A DNA stretch of 64,000 nucleotides from Dyadobacter fanqingshengii. GTDB taxonomy: Bacteria; Bacteroidota; Bacteroidia; Cytophagales; Spirosomataceae. Made by a program: the position numbers and the translations under genes. The stretch covers positions 2,666,001 to 2,730,000 of the forward strand of contig NZ_CP098806.1 of the NCBI RefSeq assembly GCF_023822005.2, given 5' to 3'. Below, piece by piece: positions 16,573-25,500 of this stretch; the first letter of the stretch is position 1, and every line of letters starts with the position of its first letter. The notes under the pieces are model-generated. The model did not search any database, was not told the origin of the DNA, and saw only the letters and a list, made by a program, of their open reading frames with translations.

Positions 16573-17760
16573 ATGAAAGCACTAGTGTATTACGGTCCTA
16601 AAAACGTAAGAGTAGCAGAGATGCCGGACCCGGAGATTGAACAACCCACTGACGTATTGGTGAGGATCACAACGACTAATATTTGTGGTTCTGACCTGCA
16701 TATGTATGAAGGCAGGACTAATATGGAAGAAGGACGGATTTTTGGCCACGAAAATCTCGGGGAGGTAGTTGAGGTAGGTAATGCGGTGGTCAACATCAAA
16801 GTTGGTGACATGGTATGTATGCCTTTTAATATCAGTTGCGGTCATTGTAAGAATTGCGAAAGTGGACTCACTGCCTTTTGTTTGACCATGAATCCCGGGT
16901 TTGCGGGTGCCGCTTATGGTTTTGCCGGAATGGGCCCCTACAACGGAGGACAGGCTGAATACCTGCGGGTGCCATTTGCGGACTTTAACTGTTTAAAACT
17001 TCCCGAAGATGCCAGAGAAAAGGAAAACGATTACGTAATGCTATCTGATATTTTCCCTACCGGCTTTCATGCAACCGAGTTGGCAGGCGTTAAGCCCGGT
17101 GATAATGTGGTCATTTACGGTGCCGGGCCGGTGGGTTTAATGGCAACGATTTCAGCTGGCATAAAGGGCGCGAACAAAATTATGGTGGTAGATGATCATC
17201 CCGACAGGCTAAAACTGGCCGAAGAATTGGGCGGCATACCTATCGACTTTTCAAAAGCACCAGCAGTTGACCAGGTCCTTGAACTGACCGATGGTCTTGG
17301 AGCTGACAGAGGTTGCGAATGCGTTGGTTACCAATGTTGCGATAAGCACGGGCACGAACATAATAATATCACTATGAACGAACTCGTGAAAGCTGTCAAG
17401 TTCACAGGCTCGATTGGTGTGGTAGGTGTTTTTGTTGCACCAGATCCAAAAGCAGAGGACCCGCTTGCCAAAGAAGGCCACATGGATTTTGACTTTGGTA
17501 ATTTTTGGTTGAAAGGTCAAAGTATTGCAACAGGCCAGGCAAACGTCAAATCCTATAATCGTCAGCTTTGCGGCTTGATATCTTCTGGCAAAGCCAAACC
17601 ATCCGTCATTATTTCGCATGAGCTTGCATTAGACGAAGCACCAGAGGGTTACCAGCATTTTGATGCCCGCGATAATGGCTGGACGAAGGTAATTTTGAAA
17701 CCGGGTATGCAAGGCGCCACAAAAAAACAAGGAGAAGCACGGGAGGCAATAACAGCATAA
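16573..17760 (+). CDS. Zinc-dependent alcohol dehydrogenase, glutathione-independent formaldehyde dehydrogenase-like
   Basis: The start is the ATG at 16573 (MKALVYYGPKNVRV). The longer in-frame extension to 16420 has no family character. The 395-residue MDR enzyme has catalytic-zinc ligands C38 (ICGSD) and H59 (GHEN). The structural-zinc Cys set is C89, C92, C95 and C103. The Rossmann NAD(P) motif is YGAGPVGLMA. The C-terminal region with CEGVGY-like and HEHNN segments and the FGNFWLKGQS stretch matches the formaldehyde dehydrogenase (FdhA) branch rather than simple ethanol dehydrogenases. Likely role: NAD-linked oxidation of an aldehyde or alcohol, probably detoxification. It lies in the accessory stretch, 88 bp ahead of a TMEM175-like gene. 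Confidence 0.85.
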   Translation: MKALVYYGPKNVRVAEMPDPEIEQPTDVLVRITTTNICGSDLHMYEGRTNMEEGRIFGHENLGEVVEVGNAVVNIKVGDMVCMPFNISCGHCKNCESGLTAFCLTMNPGFAGAAYGFAGMGPYNGGQAEYLRVPFADFNCLKLPEDAREKENDYVMLSDIFPTGFHATELAGVKPGDNVVIYGAGPVGLMATISAGIKGANKIMVVDDHPDRLKLAEELGGIPIDFSKAPAVDQVLELTDGLGADRGCECVGYQCCDKHGHEHNNITMNELVKAVKFTGSIGVVGVFVAPDPKAEDPLAKEGHMDFDFGNFWLKGQSIATGQANVKSYNRQLCGLISSGKAKPSVIISHELALDEAPEGYQHFDARDNGWTKVILKPGMQGATKKQGEAREAITA

Positions 17761-17848
17761 GCAAAAAATAACTATTGTTCATCAATCAGGAAAGTCTGTT
17801 CCTAAAAATCCAGGCTTTCCTGATTGATTGAATTTTTAAAAAATTCTT

Positions 17849-18493
17849 ATGCACAATCACCGGCCAACTGACAGACTCGAATATTTTAGTGACGCTGTGT
17901 TAGCCATAGCGGCAACATTGCTTGCTACGGAATTGCCTAAACCTGAAACCGGAACAGATCTATTGCAGCAACTTATCCAAGAATGGCCTCATTATGCTGC
18001 ATTCGCCGCGTCTTTCCTGTTTATATGCATTGCCTGGTCGAACCATCACAACATGTATATTTATATAAAACAGACCAATCAGCACCTGCTTATATTGAAT
18101 GTCTTGTTTTTAATGTTCGTAACGCTTCAGTCTTTCACCACAGGATTATTGGCCCGCCACGTAGGGAAGCCGGACGAACGAACGGCAGCGTTAATCTATC
18201 ACACAACATTGGTGCTTATGACATTGCTTTATAACTGCGTCTGGTGGTATGCTATCAGAAAGAAAGACCTTTTAGAAGAAAATGCCGATCCAAAACTCAT
18301 TCAATTTTTAACAAAGGAATATGCAATTGCCCCTGCATTGCACCTGGCTGCCTTGATCATTTGTTTGTGGAGTGTAGCATTCAGTATTATACCCATTATT
18401 TTGTTATACATCTATTTCGCTCTACCACGACTTAGTGAAAAAAAGGTTAGGGACAAGAATAACCAATACCAGCAGTATAATCCCAAAGATTAA
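17849..18493 (+). CDS. TMEM175-family (DUF1211) potassium channel-like membrane protein
   Basis: This 214-residue protein has six hydrophobic segments. The first carries the family signature RLEYFSDAVLAIAATLLA, whose FSD residues line the ion-selectivity region in bacterial TMEM175 channels. The second and later helices (FAASFLFICIAWSNHHNMY, LNVLFLMFVTLQSF, LALIICLWSV) follow the family order. Bacterial members are tetrameric, weakly K+-selective channels. A short charged C-terminal tail follows the last helix. The gene is on the same strand as its neighbours, with a 71-nt gap to the next gene. Its physiological role is unknown. Confidence 0.88.
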   Translation: MHNHRPTDRLEYFSDAVLAIAATLLATELPKPETGTDLLQQLIQEWPHYAAFAASFLFICIAWSNHHNMYIYIKQTNQHLLILNVLFLMFVTLQSFTTGLLARHVGKPDERTAALIYHTTLVLMTLLYNCVWWYAIRKKDLLEENADPKLIQFLTKEYAIAPALHLAALIICLWSVAFSIIPIILLYIYFALPRLSEKKVRDKNNQYQQYNPKD

Positions 18494-18563
18494 CGCTTGA
18501 CTTTAATACCATCTCATCACAAGGATGTATTAAGTTCATTTCATTTAAACTAGTCAAACAGCT

Positions 18564-18857
18564 ATGGTAAAATTGGGAATTCTGGCAAGGCTCGAAGCTA
18601 AGCCAGGTAAAGAACAAGACGTCGCGGACTTTCTCAAAGGTGCCTTGCCTTTGGCGATGGAGGAAGCAGGTACCATCAACTGGTTTGCCCTGCAAATAGG
18701 CCCTTCCACATTCGGAATTTTCGATACATTCGAAACTCAGGAAGGCAGGGAGGCACATTTGGGAGGCGAGATCGCCAAAGCATTGATGGCAAATGCGCCG
18801 GACCTGCTTGCAGTTGATCCGGTCCTTGAAATGGTCGACTTACTGGCAGTCAAGTAA
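18564..18857 (+). CDS. Antibiotic biosynthesis monooxygenase (ABM) domain protein
   Basis: This 97-residue single-domain protein has the dimeric ferredoxin-like fold of ABM/YgiN proteins. It opens with MVKLGILARLEAKPGKEQ, has the central NWFALQIGPSTFGIFDTFE strand pair and the EGREAHLGGEIAKAL helix. Family members act as cofactor-free quinol monooxygenases or in reactive-compound detoxification; substrates are rarely predictable. The ATG at 18564 is the only sensible start. It stands between the TMEM175-like gene and the VOC gene on the same strand. Confidence 0.85.
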   Translation: MVKLGILARLEAKPGKEQDVADFLKGALPLAMEEAGTINWFALQIGPSTFGIFDTFETQEGREAHLGGEIAKALMANAPDLLAVDPVLEMVDLLAVK

Positions 18858-18957
18858 AACATTGAGTACTACCCTTCATAATAATTGTGTTTAGGCTCTT
18901 CATAGAAAATCTAGATGCGGCAGTGATCCTATTTTTAAAATAAATAATTTGATAAGC

Positions 18958-19470
18958 ATGTCCACTTTCAAGAATCTGTTAATTCTTACTACGCTCCTTT
19001 TTGGCGGTCTCGTTCACGCACAATCCAATTTTACAAGCAAATCCATCGGGGTAGGCGTCGTGGTAGCAGACATGCAACGCTCATTGGATTTCTATATAAA
19101 AGGGATCGGCATGGTCAAAACCGGCAATTTTACAATCAATGCAGAATTCGGTAAACGAGGCGGTTTAACAGGTGGTGAAGCGGTTGACGTAAACATTCTT
19201 AAACTGGAAAACAGCCCCGAAGGCACCGATTGGAAACTGATGAGTTTTGGTAAAAAGGTAGGTCATCCAAAGTCAAAATTCATTCAGGACGATACAGGTC
19301 CGCAGTATATCACCATTCAGGTCAAATCCTTAAAACCCATCATTGAAAGGCTGAAGGAGCAAAACGTGACCTTCCTGGGCAACACACCTACGCCTCTGAC
19401 AAAAGATTCACACTTCGTACTCGTCCAGGATCCGGACGGAACGTTTGTGGAGCTGATCGGGCCCCTGTAA
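18958..19470 (+). CDS. Exported VOC/glyoxalase-fold protein
   Basis: The ATG at 18958 is preferred over the in-frame TTG 9 nt upstream. The 170-residue product has a signal peptide (LLILTTLLFGGLVHAQS) and one VOC domain. Its first strand-helix unit is VGVVVADMQRSLDFYIKGIG and its last strand FVLVQDPDGTFVELIGPL, with E as the probable C-terminal metal ligand. VOC proteins include glyoxalases, dioxygenases and resistance proteins. Periplasmic export is unusual and excludes a methylglyoxal housekeeping role. The substrate is unknown. Confidence 0.82.
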   Translation: MSTFKNLLILTTLLFGGLVHAQSNFTSKSIGVGVVVADMQRSLDFYIKGIGMVKTGNFTINAEFGKRGGLTGGEAVDVNILKLENSPEGTDWKLMSFGKKVGHPKSKFIQDDTGPQYITIQVKSLKPIIERLKEQNVTFLGNTPTPLTKDSHFVLVQDPDGTFVELIGPL

Positions 19471-19621
19471 TCGTGAAGTTTTCTTTCGATCTTAGCAGAC
19501 GGTTAATCGCTGGCCCGGGATGTTTGATGACGAGTTTAATTGGCAACAGTTAAGAATTTCATTAATATCAGCTCGCAGCCAGTTTGCTTAAAATTGTGCA
19601 TGGATTACGCCGGAGACCTCT

Positions 19622-21367
19622 ATGTTCAGGTACGAAGAGCATGGCCAAAACAGTTGCAATATGGAAGAAAACAAACATGACTTCAATAATGTGTTTTTCC
19701 AACAGGCTTCAAGACTGGACAAAATTGGAAGTTGGGAAATTGATGTGGTAAATGACAAACTTTACTGGTCAACGATGGTTCACGAACTGCACGAAACGAA
19801 CCCAAAAACTTTCATCCCTGATTTAAAAACAGCCCTTGGTTTTTACCGAAATGATTATCAATCAATGGTAAATGAGATTATAGTAAAGAGTATTGAAACG
19901 GGTGCTGAATTTGACTTTGAAGCTGTAATCATCACTAAAAAAAAGAAAGAAAGATGGATTCGGGCTACCGGAAATGCTGAAATGGTGCAAGGTAAATGCC
20001 GGCGAATATATGGCAGTTTTCAGGATATTCATAGTTCCAAGTTGCTGGCTCTTCAGATGCGTGAGATATTGGAAAGTATATCTGACGCTTTTTATGCAGT
20101 AGATAAAAATTGGAAATTTACTTATTTTAATAAAGAAGCCGAGAACCTGCTGTTAAAGAAGGCAGAAGATGTTTTAGGCAAAAACATTTGGGAACTATTC
20201 CCAGCAAGTGCAGATACTGTCATTCGGAAAATTTATAAAAGAGTTGCCCGATCAAAAAAGAAGGAATCCTTTGATTACTATTATCCGGGGAATGGGAAAT
20301 GGTATGAAATAAATGCATATCCATCACATGGTGGCATATCAGCATACTTCAAGAATGTAGATGAACGTAAGCAGGCCGCAGAAAAACTCGATAAAGCCTA
20401 TCAGGAAAAAATTAATATACTGGAAAGTATCGGAGATGCTTTCTTCACTGTAAACAAAGATTGGGTACTAACCTATTTGAACAAAGAAACCGAAAAGGTT
20501 TTACACCGGAAGAGGGACACCCTCATTGGTAAAAACCTTTGGGACGAATATCCTGACGCAATAGATACTGACTTTTATCGCCAATATCATAAAGCCGTGG
20601 AAACTCAGGAAAATTTGACTTTTGAAGAGTTTTATCCAGCATTGAAGGTATGGCTCGAAGTGACGGTATATCCTTCAAACACCGGACTGTCTGTTTATTT
20701 TAAAGACATTACACAAAGAAAAGAGTCAGATATACACTTGCTTCGTTCTAACGAACGCTTTGAAAAAGTCGCCGAAGCAACCAATGATGCGATATGGGAT
20801 TGGAATATTTTCGAGGATACGCTTTACTGGGGATCTGGTTTCGGTAATCTGTTTGGATACCAGGTCGAAAAGGTCACTCCATCATTGAAGTCCTGGACAA
20901 ACCACATCCATCCTGAGGATCGGAAACGGGTGTTACAAAGCATTTATGGAACGCTTGAGAATCCTCGTCAATCCCATTGGATCTCTGAGTACCGTTATCA
21001 AAAAAATGACAAAACTTTTGCCGATGTAATTGATAGGGGTATAGTAATTAGAGACGAAAAAGGAACCCCTATCCGTATGGTAGGAGCTATGAATGATATC
21101 TCAGAGCGAAAGAAATTTGAGATAAGCAGAATTGAATATATCGGAAAAATTGAAACACAGAATGAAAAACTAAAAAGTATTGCCTGGACTCAGTCACATA
21201 TTGTACGTGCACCCCTTGCGAGAATGCTCGCAATTATGAATGCTATTGATGATAACGATAAAAATCTGGATGACACTTTAATGTGGTTAAAACATTTAAG
21301 AGATTCGGCTAACGAGTTGGATGAAATCGTAAAGGATGTAGTTGAAAAGGCACAACATTTAACTTAA
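19622..21367 (+). CDS. Multi-PAS protein with a histidine-kinase dimerisation domain but no ATPase domain
   Basis: This cytoplasmic 581-residue protein carries four PAS units. They lie at about 25-145 (LDKIGSWEID, PAS_3-like), 150-260 (ILESISDAFYAVDKNWKF), 265-375 (ILESIGDAFFTVNKDWVL) and 385-505 (ATNDAIWDWNI). A DHp-like helix pair follows, with SHIVRAPLARML providing the H-box histidine. The protein then ends within about 60 residues, with no N- or G-box ATPase motifs. No TM helix is seen. A single-domain receiver follows 3 bp later, so the pair probably relays phosphate with an external kinase. An alternative ATG is at 19661. Base composition is visibly AT-richer than the flanking genes. 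Confidence 0.85.
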   Translation: MFRYEEHGQNSCNMEENKHDFNNVFFQQASRLDKIGSWEIDVVNDKLYWSTMVHELHETNPKTFIPDLKTALGFYRNDYQSMVNEIIVKSIETGAEFDFEAVIITKKKKERWIRATGNAEMVQGKCRRIYGSFQDIHSSKLLALQMREILESISDAFYAVDKNWKFTYFNKEAENLLLKKAEDVLGKNIWELFPASADTVIRKIYKRVARSKKKESFDYYYPGNGKWYEINAYPSHGGISAYFKNVDERKQAAEKLDKAYQEKINILESIGDAFFTVNKDWVLTYLNKETEKVLHRKRDTLIGKNLWDEYPDAIDTDFYRQYHKAVETQENLTFEEFYPALKVWLEVTVYPSNTGLSVYFKDITQRKESDIHLLRSNERFEKVAEATNDAIWDWNIFEDTLYWGSGFGNLFGYQVEKVTPSLKSWTNHIHPEDRKRVLQSIYGTLENPRQSHWISEYRYQKNDKTFADVIDRGIVIRDEKGTPIRMVGAMNDISERKKFEISRIEYIGKIETQNEKLKSIAWTQSHIVRAPLARMLAIMNAIDDNDKNLDDTLMWLKHLRDSANELDEIVKDVVEKAQHLT

Positions 21368-21370
21368 AAA

Positions 21371-21766
21371 ATGAATAAAACGGTTATAATTATAGATGAC
21401 GATCCAATTGTTAGATTAGTTACCCAAAGAATGATGCATAACATTGATAGTACAGTTAATTGTCATCAATGCGAAAATGGAGAGGTTGGTTTATCGACAA
21501 TAGAAAAACTACAAAATGTAGCCGATTATGTTGTTGTACTTTTAGACATCAATATGCCCGTTTTAAATGGATGGGAATTTTTAGACAGATTGCAACAACT
21601 AAATATTGTTGCCAGTGATAAATTCAAATTATACATGATCACCTCCTCTACAGATGCAAGTGACAAGATTAAAGCTCGATCTTATCCGGTGATTAAAAAG
21701 CTCTATCCCAAACCGCTTTCAAAACAAGATTTAAAGGAAATTCTTATTTCTAATGAAATGCCTTAA
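21371..21766 (+). CDS. Single-domain response regulator (CheY-like receiver)
   Basis: The 131-residue protein is one receiver domain with no output domain. The acidic pocket is D9-D11 (IIIDDDPIV) and the phosphoacceptor is D59 (VLLDINMP). The switch Thr/Ser lies in MITSST, and the conserved Lys-Pro is in LYPKPLS. The extended loop and FKLYMITSS form recall receivers common in Bacteroidota that pair with the multi-PAS protein class encoded 3 bp upstream. Output must go through protein-protein contact or a phosphorelay. It shares the AT-rich codon use of its partner. Confidence 0.92.
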   Translation: MNKTVIIIDDDPIVRLVTQRMMHNIDSTVNCHQCENGEVGLSTIEKLQNVADYVVVLLDINMPVLNGWEFLDRLQQLNIVASDKFKLYMITSSTDASDKIKARSYPVIKKLYPKPLSKQDLKEILISNEMP

Positions 21767-22419
21767 TTTTTGACATCGTTAACCTCTCTAGACAATACGA
21801 TGCCATGACCTCCTCATCCCGTGGCAAACTGATTCCCAGCGACAACTCGCCGTTTTTAGGGTTAATTCCACCGCCAGTCAAGAAACGTCAATTTTGATCC
21901 TAACCTTGAATGCGTCGATCAAAAAATCCTTACTTGAACAAATGTTGATTCTTGTCTCATTGTTGACGGTATGATTTTAATTCATGAACTTTTCCTAAGA
22001 TACATGCTTTACTCAAAATCTCATAAATGCTCGAATGTGAGACACTCGCCCCCAAGGCATGGCGGCCTGAATTAGTCGCAACGCTCGGACGTTTTGTGAG
22101 ACAAGCAAAAGCAAGTACAGTCTATTGAGTGGTAGCGTCTCTAGCACACAGAACCGGTTGCATGTGTTTGGCTATAATTAGTTGTGCCCCCAAGGAGACG
22201 ATATGAAAATGTCCATCTAAATTTAAAGAGTTACAGTGTAAAAACCTCTGGCAGCTTCGCAAACACCCTCTGTGTAACAACCTCATGTACCAAGAGTTTA
22301 GTCTCAGTCACGATACATTGGCAACATTATCAAATAAACTAATCTACTCATTTCTAGATACTTATATCTGCCAACTTTTTTAAATTGATTAGCATCTGGT
22401 TCGACATTTGTTCCGTTGC
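21767..22419. other. Gene-poor stretch between the receiver gene and the right-hand repeat
   Basis: No complete gene is visible. On the minus strand about 21763-21884 reads as protein-like sequence (LTGGGINPKNGELSLG, then SLPRDEEVMASYCLERL) and ends in a stop; it lacks a start and may be a gene remnant. Positions 22397-22425 contain a T-loop-like GGTTCGAC followed by TTCCGTTGCGGGTAC, resembling a degenerate tRNA 3' end directly in front of the copied terminator. Confidence 0.4.
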
Positions 22420-22460
22420 GGGTACGAAAGCCCTTCAACGCAAGTTGAGGGGCTTTTTTC
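22420..22460 (+). repeat. Right copy of the 40-nt tRNA-Leu 3'-end/terminator repeat
   Basis: The stretch GGGTAC-G-AAAGCCC through the T-run matches 11332-11371 with one mismatch (G for A at 22426). It contains the same 12-bp stem and GCAA loop, so it should still act as a terminator, yet no functional tRNA precedes it. This is what an attachment-site duplication at a tRNA-anchored island would leave. Confidence 0.75.
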
Positions 22461-22500
22461 TTGTATTATTCATTCATATAACAACTTGGAGCACGCGGGG

Positions 22501-22548
22501 ATAGCAATTATTTGCTATTGTGCGATGTGTGTAGTTTACTGTTTTTTG
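22501..22548 (+). promoter_or_regulatory. Palindromic operator plus -7-like box of the first GEVED gene (site A)
   Basis: ATAGCAATTATTTGCTAT at 22501-22518 is a perfect 7-bp inverted repeat with a 4-nt spacer. A GTTTTTTG box whose last four bases match the TTTG of the Bacteroidota -7 element lies at 22541-22548, exactly 22 nt after the palindrome. The start codon follows 25 nt later. The operator occupies the place of a -33 element, as expected for an activator site. The same arrangement recurs at three other promoters in the window. Confidence 0.75.
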
Positions 22549-22573
22549 TATAAAAGACCTTAACTACGTTCGG

Positions 22574-25500
22574 ATGAAAATCATAAAGTTCTACTCAACA
22601 TTTCTTTTAATCCTCTTGTGTCTTGCCAGTAGCGGCATCATTCACGCACAAACCTATTGCGCCTCCACGGGTGGCGGTGCCCAGGATATCGTAAACGTGG
22701 CGATCGGGACATTAAACAATTCCTCATCCTGTAATCAAGCGGCTGGCGCTGGTTCTGTGCCGGGTAGTTATTCGAATTACACCGATCTTGCTGCCCCGGA
22801 TCTAATGCAATTCAAAACCGTTCCTCTTTCGATCAGCGTCGCCTATTGCACCGGCTATCAATCAGTTACAAGTTCAATTTGGATCGACTTCAACCATGAT
22901 GGAAATTTCGGTGATGGTGAACTTGCGTATCGCTCGGGGTCAAATTTCGAACCAAATCATACCGTAACAGGAACATTCACTATTCCTGGAAGTGCATTGT
23001 TAGGCCCGACCCGAATGCGGGTTATTACTGCGGCAGTTGGATATGTTGACCCTTGCGGAAGTTACAATGGTGGTGAAACAGAAGACTATACAGTAAATAT
23101 TGTATCACCACCAGCTTGCAATGGTGCACCTGCACCGGGAAATACCATAGCAAGCCAGACTGCTATTTGCAGCAGTGGAACCATTGACTTGTCGTTTTCA
23201 TCATCTTCCGCATTGAATAGTGGTGACGCAGCTGGGTTTACTTACCAATGGTTTAACAATGCAGGTCCTATCGCGGGCGCTACTAACACTACCTACACGG
23301 CAACCATTACAGCCACAGATAATTTTTATTGTGCAGTTACATGCAGCCAAAGTGGCCAAACGGGTCAATCAACGCCTATTGCTATTCGTGTAAAATCGTT
23401 TTATGAATGCTATTGCCCTTCTGCTGCTAATAATGACACAGGTCCGGACATTTTCAATGTAACGGCAGGGACACTGAACAACGCCTCTAACCTCTCTCAA
23501 ACCGGAGGGCCCGGATCCATTTTAAATAGATATTCCAATTACACCACTTTGGTGGCGGCTCCGGTCTTTAATCAGCAAGCCACGATTCCATTTTCAATAC
23601 AAGTAGGGGAAAACAGCGGTAACGCCTCAACTTCCATCTGGATCGATTACAATCAGAATGGCATTTTCGAAAATGAAGGTGAAAGAGTACATCAAACATC
23701 ACAAGCAAATTCTGGCAACCATACAGTTAGCGGTTCTTTCACGATTCCTTTAAGCGCTGCAACAGGCGTTACAGGAATGAGAATCGTGACAAATGTTGGT
23801 CAAAATCCGGTAGGTTCTGCTTGTGAAAACTATGGTGAGGGAGAAACCGAAGATTATCTGGTAAACATTGGAGAAGTTCCCGCATGCAGTGGTGACCCGA
23901 TACAAGCCCAAACGATCGCTACACAACTTCCCGTTTGCCCGGAAGCAAAGTATACGTTTTCTCTGAGTCCCGCCATTATTACTGCCGGTAACACATATCA
24001 ATGGTATAATGACGCCGGACCGATTGCAGGTGCAACAAGCGAAACTTATACGGCAACCATCACCAGCCCGGATAATTTTTATTGTGAGGTAACCTGTTCC
24101 AATGGCTCAAAAACAACAAGATCAATCCCGGTTTCTGTCCTGACATGCTATTGCACTTCTACCGCTCTTAGCGGACCAACATTAGATGTTACTAACGTAA
24201 CCGCAGGAACATTAAACCATTCAACCACCTTTTCTCAAACCGGCGGACCAGGATCTGTTCTTGGTGCCTATTCCGACTTTACAACCCTGGTGGATGCACC
24301 CGAATTTAATCAGCTGGCTACGATTCCGTTTTCAGTAACTGCAGGGGGGACTGACTCGTATTTCCACATTGCTATATGGATAGACTATAACCGCAATGGC
24401 ACCTTTGAAAGTCCGGGTGAATTTATACATCAGGCAAGAGGTTTTCAGAATTTGACCACAACTGGCTCATTTATCATTCCTAAAACCGCATTAACAGGCA
24501 TCACCCGTATGCGGGTCATTACCTCTGTTGGCCTGGCTCCGCTTAATTCCGCGTGCGAAAATTATGGTCAGGGGGAAACCGAAGATTATCTGATCAACAT
24601 TGTACCACCTCCTGCTTGCAGCGACAGCCCGCTACAACTGAATGCAATAGCTACGCAAAACCCGGTTTGCCCGGAGGTGAGTTTAACTTTTTCACTCAGT
24701 CCCACCATACTTACTTCTAATAACAACTATCAATGGTACAACGATGCGGGTCCTATTGCAGGTGCTACCAGCGATACATATACTGCGACCATCACAGGTC
24801 CTGACAATTATTATTGCGAGGTAACCTGTCCAACCGGCGCAAACACAACCGTATCGACACCGGTGGCTGTCCATGGGACATTCCTTTATTGTCCTTGCAA
24901 TTCTGCGTCTGATAATACATCAGGTTCGGACATAATTAATGTAACGATTGCTGAATTAAACAATTCATCCGACTGTAGCCAATCCGGAGGCCCGGGCTCT
25001 ATCCGTAACAGGTATTCGGATTACACCCATCTGGTAGCAGCGCCGAACCTTGCAATATCAAATGCTACCCCGATCGCTATTCGGATGGGTCAGTGCGGAT
25101 CTTTTGGTGTCAGTTCAACGTCTGTTTGGATCGATTACAACCATAATGGAAGCTTTGACGCACCAGCGGAAAGGGTGTATTTCTCATCAAATAACTTTTC
25201 CCCGGACTATACATTGACGGGTTCTATCACGATTCCAGAAACGGCCTTGCCAGGTTTTACGCGCATGAGAGTCATATCCGGTAACGGGGGAGTAGGTAAT
25301 TCTGCCTGCGGAGGTTATGACAGTGGTGAAACGGAAGATTACTTTGTGAATATTGTTGCTCCGATTTGCAGCGGTAACGTCTCGCTCCCTACTGCCGCAA
25401 CTACAAATACACAAAATGTCGCGACAACGCCTTTGGTAGCTAATGGTTGTGAATACATTGCCAAAGTAGTGCCCGCAGAAGGTTTCATGGAGGCTACTAT

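Noticed and set aside
11253..22460. Search for an integrase, transposase or phage gene in the tRNA-flanked stretch
   Set aside because: No frame shows recombinase or transposase motifs, so no mobile element is annotated; only the flanking repeat is reported.
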